64,000 bases of DNA from an uncultured Lentisphaerota bacterium (GCA_903896925.1 CAITZM010000136.1:1-64000); one strand, 5' to 3'. Shown: positions 17,882 to 25,778, counted from the stretch's first letter. A program made the numbers and translations. The notes: generated by a model not told the origin, from the sequence alone.

Positions 17882-18235
17882 ATGAGCGACCGCATTTATA
17901 TTCGTGACCTGGCCCTGCGTTGCATCATTGGCGTTTACCCCGACGAGCGGCGCGATAAGCAGGATGTCGTCATCAACGTGGTGCTGGAGGCCGATCTCGC
18001 GCCGGCTGCGGCCAGCGACCAACTGGCCGATACCGTGGATTACAAACTGTTGAAAAAAAAGATTCTCGCGCTGGTCGAGACCAGTGCCTTCAACTTGATC
18101 GAAACGCTGGCCGACCGCATCACAAGGTTGGCCTTGGAAGACCGGCGGGTGCGGTGTGCGACGGTGACGGTGGACAAGCCCGGCGCGTTGCGCTTTGCGC
18201 GCAGCGTGGCCGTGGAAGTGACGCGAGGCCGATAG
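17882..18235 (+). CDS. folB: Dihydroneopterin aldolase
   Basis: A 117-aa folate-pathway enzyme that cleaves 7,8-dihydroneopterin to 6-hydroxymethyl-dihydropterin and glycolaldehyde. It shows the family landmarks DRIYIRDLALRCIIGVYPDER (catalytic Glu), DTVDYKLLKKKI, FNLIETLADRI and the catalytic-lysine region VTVDKPGALRFA. Length and start at 17882 fit the usual about 120 aa; earlier in-frame ATGs add a non-conserved tail. It is a housekeeping gene set between two copies of the envelope module, 9 bases before a LolA-like gene, with no obvious functional link. Confidence 0.93.
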   Translation: MSDRIYIRDLALRCIIGVYPDERRDKQDVVINVVLEADLAPAAASDQLADTVDYKLLKKKILALVETSAFNLIETLADRITRLALEDRRVRCATVTVDKPGALRFARSVAVEVTRGR

Positions 18236-18244
18236 GAGTCCAAC

Positions 18245-19024
18245 ATGATGTGCGTTTCCTGGAAAAGAGGCTGGTGGATTTTCCCGCTGGTTGGCGTCCT
18301 CTCCTTGTGCCGTCCGGCAGGCGCGGCCGGCGACGGGACGCTGGCGGAAAGACTGTGTGCCCAATATGACGCAGTCAAAACGCTGCAGTGCCAGCTGCGG
18401 CGCGACACGGAAGCCTCCGCCGGCTCCCTGCGCAAGCTGAGCCGCATCTATTTCCAGCGCGCGGACAAGCTGCACGTGGACAACGTGGCGCCGCTCAAGC
18501 GCCGGATCGTGAGCGATGGCGAGCTGTTCCAGAGCTTCATCGTGGGCGATCCGAAGGGCTTTTCGCGGCCGGTGGCGAAACTCGACCGTGACATGCTGCT
18601 GTCGTTGCGGCAGGTGCCGGGTACGGCGATGGAGCACCTGTTGCGGTTGCAGGGGGTGGCCGAGACCAACCTGCCGCCGGTGGAAGGTTTCCCGGTGCGG
18701 CGCGGTTATGACACGGGGAAAAATTTCGTGGTGTTGGCGCTCGACGCGAGCAACCGGCTGGCACGCGCGGATTTCTTCGCTACAGCGGCGCAGCAGCAGA
18801 GGATCGCGCGGTGGGATTACAGCCAGTTCCAGGAGGTGGCGCCGGGCGTGGCGATTCCCTGCCTGCATCAGGCGCTGATCACGATCAACGGCAAGGAGAG
18901 CCGCGAGTCGGTGCATGTGGACAACCTGGTCGTCAATCAGCCGATTCCGGCGAACCTGTTCCAGCCGGCGTTGTTTTTCAAGGGTGTGGAGTTTGTGGAC
19001 CGGTTCGAGGATATCTACCATTAA
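18245..19024 (+). CDS. LolA-like periplasmic lipoprotein-carrier protein, copy 1
   Basis: A 259-aa exported protein: signal peptide (WWIFPLVGVLSLCRPAGAA), then a LolA/LolB-fold pattern. LAERLCAQYDAVKTLQCQLRR is followed by strands ending RIYFQRADKLHVDN, ELFQSFIVGDPK, and a C-terminal GKESRESVHVDNLVVNQPIPANLFQPA, which is the typical closing motif of LolA relatives. LolA carries lipoproteins through the periplasm; distant members also serve glycolipid export. A second LolA-like gene lies at 22134, and both flank module B, which suggests a common envelope task. Assignment to LolA proper is not claimed. Confidence 0.75.
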   Translation: MMCVSWKRGWWIFPLVGVLSLCRPAGAAGDGTLAERLCAQYDAVKTLQCQLRRDTEASAGSLRKLSRIYFQRADKLHVDNVAPLKRRIVSDGELFQSFIVGDPKGFSRPVAKLDRDMLLSLRQVPGTAMEHLLRLQGVAETNLPPVEGFPVRRGYDTGKNFVVLALDASNRLARADFFATAAQQQRIARWDYSQFQEVAPGVAIPCLHQALITINGKESRESVHVDNLVVNQPIPANLFQPALFFKGVEFVDRFEDIYH

Positions 19025-19039
19025 GCGTTGATCAAAAAC

Positions 19040-19094
19040 TTGCACAACGGAAAACGTCGAGTATTTTCCTCGCAAGTTCGGTGCAAAATGCACC
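19040..19094 (+). promoter_or_regulatory. Putative promoter and palindrome before module B
   Basis: TTGCAC (19040-19045), a 16-base spacer and TATTTT (19062-19067) form a plausible promoter. A GGTGCA-AAA-TGCACC palindrome (19080-19094) lies in the presumed 5' leader, followed by CAGGAG before the ATG at 19114. The role of the palindrome as operator or leader hairpin is inference. Confidence 0.4.
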
Positions 19095-19113
19095 AATCAA
19101 CAGGAGACATGAA

Positions 19114-19392
19114 ATGAAAAAAGTACTGGCAGGAGCCTTGGTGGCGGTGTTGTTGTTGGGCAGTGTCGCGCCGGCGTTCGCGGCCAATGAAAAACGCGGC
19201 GGGGTGATGGGTCTGCTCGTCGGCTGCTGCTTCGGGACGCGCGCCTCCGGGGCCTATAACGACGGCAAGGATGTCGCCATGCTCGAATGGCTCGCGCTCA
19301 TCGGAATTGGCAACATCATCGCCGGCATCGATGGCATGAACGGCAAGACCACGGCGGACTTGGCCAAGCAGTATGGCTCGAACTACTATTGA
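19114..19392 (+). CDS. Small GCCFG/YGS-YY exported membrane protein, copy B
   Basis: A 92-aa protein: signal peptide (KKVLAGALVAVLLLGSVAPAFA), then RGGVMGLLVGCCFGTRASGAY, a hydrophobic WLALIGIGNIIAGIDGMNG, and the tail KQYGSNYY. Paralogue of the gene at 17339, but lacking the second Cys-rich block. It opens module B, 10 bases before the YidD-like gene at 19403, whereas in module A the homologue comes last. Function unknown. Confidence 0.75.
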   Translation: MKKVLAGALVAVLLLGSVAPAFAANEKRGGVMGLLVGCCFGTRASGAYNDGKDVAMLEWLALIGIGNIIAGIDGMNGKTTADLAKQYGSNYY

Positions 19393-19402
19393 TCGATTCG
19401 TC

Positions 19403-20266
19403 ATGCGCGCTGCATGGAACAGGTTTCGGGCCGGTGTGGTCCGGAACCTGTTTTTGTCGTTGCTGGGCGTGCTGGCGCTGGCGCGGCAGGCGCCGGCGGG
19501 TGCGCCTGCGGCGGATCTGGCCGCCGATCTTTTTGCAGAGGGGCGCTGGCCGGCGTGCATCCGCGAATGCGCACGTGCGTGTCTGGCCGAGCCGGAGCAG
19601 CCGGCCCCGCGTGTGTTGGGTGCCATCGCCCGGTTACGAGCCGGCGGAAGGACTGCCGCCGCTCTCGTGCAACTGGAGCAGGTCGCGGTGGCGGGCACGA
19701 ACGGGCTGGCGGCTCTGGCCGCGTTCGAGGCCGGCCGCGCGCGCTGGCGGCAGGGCGATGCGACCAACGCCTTCATCCAAGCCCGCATCGCGGTCCGCCT
19801 GGGCGGGCAGCCTGAACTTTTCGCGCGCAGCAGTTGTCTGCTGTCTGAAATTTTGCGTAAGTTTCCCGGCCTTGGAAAAGAGGATGATGCGCTCGTCCAG
19901 ACCTTGGAAACCTGCCGCCCGCTCTGGACCTCGGCGCTCGCGCGCGAGGTGCTGGCGCCTGCCGCCGTGCCGACAGAGGCCGCTTCCGCATTCCCCCCCG
20001 TGCGCTGGATCGTGGCGCTCTACCGGGCCAACATCCGCCCGGCCATCGGCTCGCGCTGCTCGCTGACGCCCAGTTGCTCCGAATATTTTCTCCAGGCGGG
20101 CCGGGAGCATACCTTGCTGGCTTTTCCCCTCGTGGCCGACCGCCTGGTGCGCGAACCGGGTGTGGTGCAGGCGGCCGAGCATCCCGTGCTTGGCCCGGAA
20201 ACGATCCGTTACGCCGACCCGCTTGCGGACCACGATTTCTGGCTGCGGGCGAAAGGAACCAAATGA
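19403..20266 (+). CDS. Exported/membrane-tethered YidD-domain protein, copy B
   Basis: A 287-aa paralogue of the protein at 15354. It has an N-terminal hydrophobic segment (NLFLSLLGVLALARQAPAGA) and a helical-repeat region (about 40-190). The YidD-type domain is LYRANIRPAIGSRCSLTPSC then SEYFLQAGREH, and a tail YADPLADHDFW follows. The distance from the Tyr of SCSxY to the Asp of the tail motif is 50 residues, exactly as in copies A and C. An alternative ATG at 19373 would overlap the upstream gene by 20 bases; 19403 leaves a 10-base gap. Its stop overlaps the ATG of the partner membrane protein (ATGA). Confidence 0.8.
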   Translation: MRAAWNRFRAGVVRNLFLSLLGVLALARQAPAGAPAADLAADLFAEGRWPACIRECARACLAEPEQPAPRVLGAIARLRAGGRTAAALVQLEQVAVAGTNGLAALAAFEAGRARWRQGDATNAFIQARIAVRLGGQPELFARSSCLLSEILRKFPGLGKEDDALVQTLETCRPLWTSALAREVLAPAAVPTEAASAFPPVRWIVALYRANIRPAIGSRCSLTPSCSEYFLQAGREHTLLAFPLVADRLVREPGVVQAAEHPVLGPETIRYADPLADHDFWLRAKGTK

Positions 20267-21135
20267 TGAAACTGCGTCACCTGCTGATGGGGTTCTGGTT
20301 CCTGTGGGGCAGCGCCGCCCTCGCGCAGTCCCCCGGCTTGGGCACCCAGCTGGCCAACGAGCTGGCCGCAGACCGCGACCATGCCGGCGCGGCTTTGGAA
20401 TACCGCCGGCTGGCGCTGGCCGAACCGGGTGCCGAGGCGCGCGGTGGCTTTTTCTGGGCGTCGGCGTTCGAATACCTGCGCGCTGCCGACCCGGTGGCGG
20501 CCGACCGGATCTTGAACCGCGTCGAGGCCGAGGCCCCCAGCCTCGGGTCGAAGACATTGCTCCTGCGTACCGAGGTGGCGCTGGCCAGCAGAAAATGGGA
20601 CGAGGCGGCGTTCTTCGCGGAGGGCATTCTGCAAAGCCCCGGGGCCGCGCGGGAGGAAAAAAATATGGCCGCGCGCCGTTATGCCGTGGCGGAACTGCGC
20701 GCCGGGGATCTTCCGGCCGCGCGCGCCGGCTTGCAGCGCGCCCCCGACCCGGCCCCGCCCGCGCTCGCGGCCGTGGAGACCTATGCACAGGGGCGCGACA
20801 AGAAGCCGTGGCTCGGTGGCGTGTTGGGGTTGGTGCCGGGTTTCGGCTATTTTTATGCCGGCGAGTGGGCCAACGGTTTCCGGTCGGTGATCCTCAACAG
20901 CCTCTTCATCTTCGGCATGGTCAATACCGCGCAGCACGACGAATGGGGCGCCTTCAGCGCGATCACCTTTTTCGAAATTACGTGGTATACCGGCAGCATC
21001 TACGGCGGCATTGATGCGAGCCAGCGGTATAATCGGGACCGGCTCGATCAGGCGGCCACCGGAGTCAACGGCGGCGCGGCGTTTGCGCCCGATGCGCTGA
21101 AGCTGCCGCTGGTCTCGCTGCAATTCAGCTTCTAG
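20263..21135 (+). CDS. Helical-repeat membrane protein paired with YidD, copy B
   Basis: A 290-aa protein: signal peptide ending SAALAQ, a helical-repeat region with ADRDHAGAALEYRRLALAEP (almost the same as copy A), then the membrane domain GGVLGLVPGFGYFYAGEW and FEITWYTGSIYGGIDASQRY. The C-terminus ends in an alternating strand, VSLQFSF. Strong full-length paralogue of the 16217 gene. The ATG overlaps the YidD stop by four bases (ATGATG). It converges with the beta-barrel gene on the other strand 12 bases away. Confidence 0.78.
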   Translation: MMKLRHLLMGFWFLWGSAALAQSPGLGTQLANELAADRDHAGAALEYRRLALAEPGAEARGGFFWASAFEYLRAADPVAADRILNRVEAEAPSLGSKTLLLRTEVALASRKWDEAAFFAEGILQSPGAAREEKNMAARRYAVAELRAGDLPAARAGLQRAPDPAPPALAAVETYAQGRDKKPWLGGVLGLVPGFGYFYAGEWANGFRSVILNSLFIFGMVNTAQHDEWGAFSAITFFEITWYTGSIYGGIDASQRYNRDRLDQAATGVNGGAAFAPDALKLPLVSLQFSF

Positions 21136-21147
21136 CGGACCGGGCCG

Positions 21148-21897
21148 TCAGAAGTTGAAGCCCAAGCCTAGCCGGCCGGTCGCACCCGATACGTCCAGCT
21201 TGCCGTGATGGTCGTCGCCGCCTTCGCTCAGGTCACCGCTTCCCGCCAAGCGATAACCGCCGCTGGCGAAGAGGGTCAACACCGGGTTCGGCCGCCAGGC
21301 CAGCCCTGCCTGCAACTGCGCCCACGGGAACGAAGTGTCATAGCTGTGGAGGGTGGTGGCCTGGCCTTTGGGCGTGTCCAGCGTATCGAGGCGTGCGCCG
21401 CCGATGCCCACGGCGGCCTGCGTGAAGAACTGCCAGTGGATTTCCCGGACGAGTTGATAGTTCAGGACCAGGGCGCCCAACCCGGCTTGCAGATCCTTTC
21501 GCGCGTAGGTGCCCTCCTCCAGTTTGGAGTCGCTGGCCAGCAGCGAACTCATCTCCAAGCCCACGCGCAGCTTCGGATCGCAGACATTCCAGAGGAGCGT
21601 GATCGCACCGCCCCCGGCGCGGTTCATGTCGAGTTTTCCGGCGGCTTGGCTCTGGCCGTCGGGAGTGACCTTGGCAAGGCCGGACGCCTCCATCGCGAGG
21701 GAAACGCTCATCCGGGTGAAAAACCCCTCCGGCAGGGGTTGCCAGTATTTGGCCGCCAGTTTTTGCTGGAACAGTTGCGCCTCGTCCGGCGTCATCGTGT
21801 CCACGGCCTTCAACAGGTCCTGCGCGCTGGTTTCGGCGCGCGTGCCGCAGGGCAGCAGTGCCACGGTGACCGCCATCAGCATCGGCTTTAGGTTCAT
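21148..21897 (-). CDS. Outer-membrane beta-barrel-like protein (module B)
   Basis: A 249-aa protein with signal peptide (MLMAVTVALLPCGTRAE), a helical N-terminal segment (AQDLLKAVDTMTPDEAQLFQ), then alternating strands (GAITLLWNVCDPKLRVGLEM, LAWRPNPVLTLFASGGYRLA) and a C-terminal Phe (GRLGLGFNF), typical of barrels folded by BamA. A GAAAGGAAC ribosome site precedes the ATG. It is convergent with module B and may be its outer-membrane member, as the barrel at 14734 is for module A; no sequence similarity between the two barrels is claimed. Confidence 0.65.
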   Translation of the reverse strand: MNLKPMLMAVTVALLPCGTRAETSAQDLLKAVDTMTPDEAQLFQQKLAAKYWQPLPEGFFTRMSVSLAMEASGLAKVTPDGQSQAAGKLDMNRAGGGAITLLWNVCDPKLRVGLEMSSLLASDSKLEEGTYARKDLQAGLGALVLNYQLVREIHWQFFTQAAVGIGGARLDTLDTPKGQATTLHSYDTSFPWAQLQAGLAWRPNPVLTLFASGGYRLAGSGDLSEGGDDHHGKLDVSGATGRLGLGFNF

Positions 21898-22133
21898 GTT
21901 GTTGTTCCTTTCCTATCAACGGTAAAATTCTAGGAGGCGTCGGATCGATTGCAATCTTTTTTGCAGCGGTCATCGCGTCGGTGGTGACCCGTGGCGGCCT
22001 GCGCTTGCCTCAGGGCCTAGGCGCGGTTAATAGTCAGCCGTGTCGTGACGGCAGGTTGATCCCGACCCTCGGCTGCGCCTTGCGCGCGGACGTGCTGTGG
22101 AGCTTGGCGGAAGCGAACGAAAGGCAGGCGAAG

Positions 22134-22925
22134 ATGCGTAATAAACCCAGGAAAAGCTGGACGCTATTTGTTCTTGGGCCGCTGTTGTTGAGTTCTGCGG
22201 CCGCAGCGGAACCGGCGCCCACCGGGGTGGTGGCGCGCGCCGGACAATTGTTTGCCGCGGTCGAGCAACGGTTCGAGGCGCTGGAGACGTTGCAGTACAC
22301 GGTGGAGCGGACGACGCAGTCGGCCCGGCAGCAGCAGCAGGAGCGCTGGCAGTTCCTCTACCGGAAGCCGGACAGCATCCGGATTGATTACCAGTCTCCA
22401 CAGGACCGCCTGCTTCTGGTTACGCCGGGGTGCCTGGTGGAATATCTGCCGGCGGCGCGCAAGGCCTTGCGGACGGATTTGACGCGGTTGCCGGCGGCGG
22501 AGCGCTCCGTTTGCGTGGGCAGGGTGTTGGCCCGCGTGGCGGTGGAGGGTTTGCGCGTGGGCGATGTCCGCGCGCTGCTGGCGCGGGTGCAGCGCATCAC
22601 GCCGGATGACCGGCAGGCCGGCGCGCAGTGGGTCGAGGGGGAGGGGCCGCGGTTCCGGGTGCTGGTGGATCCGGTCCGCCAGGTGGTGCTGGCCACCGAG
22701 TTGTGGGATGCGCGGGGTGACCTCAAACTGCGGACCACCGCCGAGGATTTTACGCAGGCTGCAACGGGGCAATGGTTCCCCCAGCGCCTCACCGCGGTCT
22801 ATGGCACGGCCGAGGGGTCCGTGACCAGCACCGTGCGCCTGAGTGGGATTCGCGTGAACGCGGCCGTGGACCCGGCGCTGCTCGAATTTGCGCCCGACAA
22901 GAAGGTGACCGTGCAGGATCGTTGA
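22134..22925 (+). CDS. LolA-like periplasmic carrier protein, copy 2
   Basis: A 263-aa exported protein: signal peptide (WTLFVLGPLLLSSAAAAEP). The LolA pattern VEQRFEALETLQYTVERTTQ, ERWQFLYRKPDSIRIDYQSP and DRLLLVTPGCLVEYLPAARK matches outer-membrane lipoprotein carriers better than copy 1 does. The C-terminus STVRLSGIRVNAAVDPALLE is the usual family ending. It lies between modules B and C with its own upstream region (21,898-22,133, shared divergently with the barrel gene). A general lipoprotein chaperone or a module-specific carrier are both possible. Confidence 0.8.
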   Translation: MRNKPRKSWTLFVLGPLLLSSAAAAEPAPTGVVARAGQLFAAVEQRFEALETLQYTVERTTQSARQQQQERWQFLYRKPDSIRIDYQSPQDRLLLVTPGCLVEYLPAARKALRTDLTRLPAAERSVCVGRVLARVAVEGLRVGDVRALLARVQRITPDDRQAGAQWVEGEGPRFRVLVDPVRQVVLATELWDARGDLKLRTTAEDFTQAATGQWFPQRLTAVYGTAEGSVTSTVRLSGIRVNAAVDPALLEFAPDKKVTVQDR

Positions 22926-22948
22926 GGTTGGCAGGGCGTGCGCGATAA

Positions 22949-22976
22949 TTGCGTTAATGGGCGGCTATGTTAGAAT
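22949..22976 (+). promoter_or_regulatory. Putative promoter of the small protein at 23007
   Basis: TTGCGT (22949-22954), 16-base spacer, and TAGAAT (22971-22976) preceded by TG one base upstream (extended -10). The start codon is 31 bases downstream, after an AAAGGAGAG ribosome site. Confidence 0.55.
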
Positions 22977-23006
22977 GCACATAGTTTGAATGACGAAAGG
23001 AGAGTT

Positions 23007-23294
23007 ATGAAGAAGTGGTTAGCAGTAGCGATCATCATGGCGGCGTTGACGGGCGGCATGACGACGGCAACGGCCGCAAGTCCCAAGGACACAGGCGCCG
23101 CGGCCTTGCTCTCGCTGGTGATGCCGGGCACGGGCGAGTGGTACAACAACAACTGGCAGGGGTCTTTCCCTTGGGGTGAATGTATCATCGGGCATATCTG
23201 TTTCTGCATCCAGTTCAGTTCGGCCATGGATGCAGCGAACGGCAATACCGATACGGCTATGCGCGTGGATTTCTGGAGCGCGCCGATCAAGTAA
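23007..23294 (+). CDS. Small exported membrane protein
   Basis: A 95-aa product with a signal peptide (KKWLAVAIIMAALTGGMTTATAA), then GAAALLSLVMPGTGEWYNNN and a Cys-containing hydrophobic stretch (CIIGHICFCIQFSSAM). The MPGTGEWYNN motif echoes the PG-G-xx-Y turn of the membrane domains in the YidD-partner proteins, as a miniature form. An excellent ribosome site (AAAGGAGAG, 22997-23005) fixes the ATG. It has its own promoter-like sequence and terminator, so it is monocistronic. Family not recognised. Confidence 0.7.
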   Translation: MKKWLAVAIIMAALTGGMTTATAASPKDTGAAALLSLVMPGTGEWYNNNWQGSFPWGECIIGHICFCIQFSSAMDAANGNTDTAMRVDFWSAPIK

Positions 23295-23312
23295 GTTCGG
23301 TATGCGGTAAGT

Positions 23313-23349
23313 CAAGCGGGGCCAGGGAAACCTGGCCCCGCTTGCTTTG
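23313..23349 (+). terminator. Hairpin terminator after the small protein gene
   Basis: A perfect 14-bp stem (23313-23326 with 23331-23344) closes a GAAA tetraloop, followed by a weak T-rich tail. It could serve both this gene and, in the other direction, the convergent TRL gene. Confidence 0.75.
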
Positions 23350-23420
23350 CTACCTTGCCGGGTAGCTGCGCGAGCGAACCCCGGCCAGGATTTGAAAATC
23401 CAGGGGGGGCTGAGAAAAAA

Positions 23421-23747
23421 TTAATTTCCGTAAATAATCAGCGTGCGCTGTTGGTAGACACCTAAAGCTATGGAGAGCGTTTCCAGATCCGCATAATAGA
23501 TTGAAGAAATGCCCGCCTTCTTGGCGGCGGAGCGTATGTAGTTGGAGTCCCATTCAGCCGAGACCCCGTACCCGGAAATTGGCTCGCGTATGCGGTAGCC
23601 ACAGATTGTGGCGTGCTTGGAGCCGACCGGCGTTTTGGAGAAATCTTCCGTAGCGGGTGCGACCGTGTGGGAATAGAGGATGCCACGGGATGCGCATCCC
23701 GCGTGTAGCAGTAAGAGAGCGGCGGCAAGCAGGAGCCTAATTCCCAT
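23421..23747 (-). CDS. TRL-like lipoprotein, copy 1
   Basis: A 108-aa lipoprotein with lipobox LLHAGC then ASRGILYSHTVAPATEDFSK and TPVGSKHATICGY. This is the pattern of TRL-like proteins (tRNA-associated-locus family), small lipoproteins with the order N-terminal Thr-Pro-Val-Gly, a central AAKKAGISSIYYADLE and a C-terminal TLIIYG. It ends YGN like its neighbour at 23737, with which it overlaps by 11 bases. The role of the family is unknown. Confidence 0.8.
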   Translation of the reverse strand: MGIRLLLAAALLLLHAGCASRGILYSHTVAPATEDFSKTPVGSKHATICGYRIREPISGYGVSAEWDSNYIRSAAKKAGISSIYYADLETLSIALGVYQQRTLIIYGN

Positions 23748-24045
23748 AAACCACGGTCGTCATCCTGGTGTAGCAGCCCATCAGAACAGCCAAAATTTCG
23801 GTGTCCTCGGATTCGATGACGGTGATGTGGCCCTCTTGGGCCGCCGCCTTGGTGCCGGCATTACCCCAGGCCACCAGCCAAAGAATCGAATAAGAACTGG
23901 CCCGCCCTTCCTTGGTGCCCACCTCGGTCTTGTTGAAGTTCACGCTCAAGGGGCGCTGGGTGTGCAAATAGGCGCATCCATTTAACAGGCTCATCAACGC
24001 CAAGGATACGAGGACCATCTTGTAGCCTTGCCAAGCATTCTTCAT
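23737..24045 (-). CDS. TRL-like lipoprotein, copy 2
   Basis: A 102-aa lipoprotein: signal peptide with LLNGC lipobox, then NFNKTEVGTKEGRASSYSIL, WGNAGTKAAAQEGHITVIES and the closing CYTRMTTVVYGN, all TRL family marks. It is translated first in a two-gene unit with its paralogue, the 11-base overlap implying coupling. The pair lies between a small membrane protein and module C on the minus strand. Tandem paralogues of TRL are common; function is unknown. Confidence 0.82.
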   Translation of the reverse strand: MKNAWQGYKMVLVSLALMSLLNGCAYLHTQRPLSVNFNKTEVGTKEGRASSYSILWLVAWGNAGTKAAAQEGHITVIESEDTEILAVLMGCYTRMTTVVYGN

Positions 24046-24191
24046 AGATTCAGTTCCTTATCACGGCGCGCTTGTGGGGCTCTACCCACTTTGCACGGGC
24101 GATGTCCTGGAGACCTGCTGCCCGTTTGTTTTCACAAAACCGCGACACTGGACCTGCGCGGATGGCCTGTCAAATCCTTTATGGGCTGGCT

Positions 24192-25109
24192 TCAAAAGCG
24201 CAGGCCAACACCGACGGCGGGCACGGTGCGGGGCGTGTCGCCCGGCGCCTGAAACAGGCCGCACTTCAACTGCAACTGGTCGAAGAACATCTCGCGCTGG
24301 CGCTGGTTGAATTTGTGCGCGCCGTTGGCGGCGTTGTAGATGTTGCCAAAGTACCAGCCGGATTCGAACAGGAGTATGAAACTGCCGGCCACCGGTTCGT
24401 CGTTGTGGTAGGCGATGGCGGCCGCGCCGATCAGCACGCCGTTGACCAGCAAGGAAATCAACGCATCGCCCGGCCGCTGGATGTAGAGTTGGCCGGCGCC
24501 CGGCAGGACGGTGGAAAGGCCCGCGGCCAGCCCGGGCGACTTTTGTGGCAGCTGCTGGTACCGTGGCAGGGCCTGGGAAAAATCATCGGCCGCTTTGCGG
24601 GCCGGCGAACGGGTCGGTATTTTGTCCAGCGTTTCGTGGGCCCAGGTGCAGTTGTTCAGACGCAGCAGGCAGGCCGCCTGCTTGAGGCGGGCCGCATCCA
24701 AGCGTGCCTCGGTCGGTTGGTGGCGTTCGAACTCGTCGAGCAGCGCGCTGGCGCGGTCATAACTGCCCATGAAATAATAGGTGTCGGCCAACCACAACGT
24801 CGCCGTCCGTCCCTCTTCCCGGTCGGCATACTGGGCCTTCAAGTCCAGCAGCAGCGGGACCGCCGTATCCCATTTCTTGCCGTGGATATAACAGGCTGCG
24901 ATCTGCAAGCGGATGTGCGGGGCCAAGGAATTGCCGGGGGCCAGAAACAGCGCCCGCTCATATTCGGTGATGGCGCGATAGTAGTCGCCCTGGCTGCGCA
25001 AGTGGTCCGCAAAACCCAAGGTTTCCTGCACGCGCTCGTCAGCGGCCGGCGCCTGCGGGCACCAGATCACGCAACTCAGTGCCAACCACAGCCAGGTCGC
25101 TTTGCTCAT
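24192..25109 (-). CDS. Helical-repeat membrane protein paired with YidD, copy C
   Basis: A 305-aa protein: signal peptide (MSKATWLWLALSCVIWCPQAPAA) and several TPR-like repeats (DYYRAITEYERALFLAPGNS; IAACYIHGKKWDTAVPLLLD; DTYYFMGSYDRASALLDEFE). A membrane domain LAAGLSTVLPGAGQLYIQRP is followed by FESGWYFGNIYNAANGAHKF. It is the most TPR-like of the three copies; the PGxGxxY and FE--WY-G-IY motifs link it to the other two. It ends in an aromatic strand (GVGLRF). The ATG overlaps the YidD stop by four bases (ATGA). No N-terminal similarity to copies A and B beyond domain type. Confidence 0.78.
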   Translation of the reverse strand: MSKATWLWLALSCVIWCPQAPAADERVQETLGFADHLRSQGDYYRAITEYERALFLAPGNSLAPHIRLQIAACYIHGKKWDTAVPLLLDLKAQYADREEGRTATLWLADTYYFMGSYDRASALLDEFERHQPTEARLDAARLKQAACLLRLNNCTWAHETLDKIPTRSPARKAADDFSQALPRYQQLPQKSPGLAAGLSTVLPGAGQLYIQRPGDALISLLVNGVLIGAAAIAYHNDEPVAGSFILLFESGWYFGNIYNAANGAHKFNQRQREMFFDQLQLKCGLFQAPGDTPRTVPAVGVGLRF

Positions 25110-25570
25110 CGTGTTTTCCACCAGAAGTCGTTGCTTTCCACCGGATCGGCATAGAGCGACCGGCCATTGCGCCGGATGAGCGGCGCGTAATACTGCTCGT
25201 CGCTCTCGTGCAGCAGCCGGTCCGCCGTCAGGATGATGCCCCGGAAGGCGCCATGCTTGTTGATGGCTGCGATGCTGTAGTTTGAGCAGGACGGATGCAG
25301 CGGACAATGCGAGACGGTCACCACGTGCAGCACGCGCTGATAGAAAATTAGCCAGCCGAAACAGACGGCGCGGCTGACGGATACGTACGCGCTGCCAGCG
25401 GACGTCGCGGTGGGGGTGGGCGGTGTGGCCATCGCAGGCGCCGCCGGGCTGACGGACCAGGGCTCGTCTTGAAATTCGCCGCCGTGTGCTCCTCCAAGCA
25501 GCAGTACGCTGCACACCCAGCCGCTGAGTGTACGCCGATATAGCCATCCGCTTTCGTGGTGCCATGCCAT
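25106..25570 (-). CDS. YidD-domain protein, copy C
   Basis: A 154-aa protein, the shortest of three paralogues because it lacks the helical-repeat N-domain. It has a hydrophobic segment (SGWVCSVLLLGGAHGGE), a Pro/Ala/Thr-rich linker, then the YidD-type domain FYQRVLHVVTVSHCPLHPSC, SNYSIAAINKHGAFRGI, and the tail YADPVESNDFWWKTR. In bona fide YidD the signature is CRxxPSCSxYxxxAxxxHG, which is best kept here. The start at 25570 is chosen because it places the hydrophobic segment close to the N-terminus; upstream in-frame ATGs exist at 25585 and 25630. Co-translated with the 24192 gene. Confidence 0.8.
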   Translation of the reverse strand: MAWHHESGWLYRRTLSGWVCSVLLLGGAHGGEFQDEPWSVSPAAPAMATPPTPTATSAGSAYVSVSRAVCFGWLIFYQRVLHVVTVSHCPLHPSCSNYSIAAINKHGAFRGIILTADRLLHESDEQYYAPLIRRNGRSLYADPVESNDFWWKTR

Positions 25571-25680
25571 AGTGCGGCGCACCATAACACGCACCTTGCT
25601 GCGCGGGCAAGCGGACGGGTTTCCCTGCAACCTGCGTTATGCGCGCGGCGCAGAACAGGCGCACGGGTTGACGACGGTTC

Positions 25681-25724
25681 CAAAAACAAAAGGGCCGGGT
25701 GAATCTTCCGATTCGCCCGGCCCT
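25681..25724 (-). terminator. Intrinsic terminator of the DUF5684 gene
   Basis: A 15-bp stem (25691-25705 with 25710-25724, one wobble pair) around TTCC. On the minus strand it is followed by TTTGTTTTTG. It lies 55 bases beyond the stop of the gene at 25779. Confidence 0.9.
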
Positions 25725-25778
25725 GGACTTGCCCCATGCTCAGAGCGGTTGATCCTGAATTTTCTCCGCCCATCTGCC

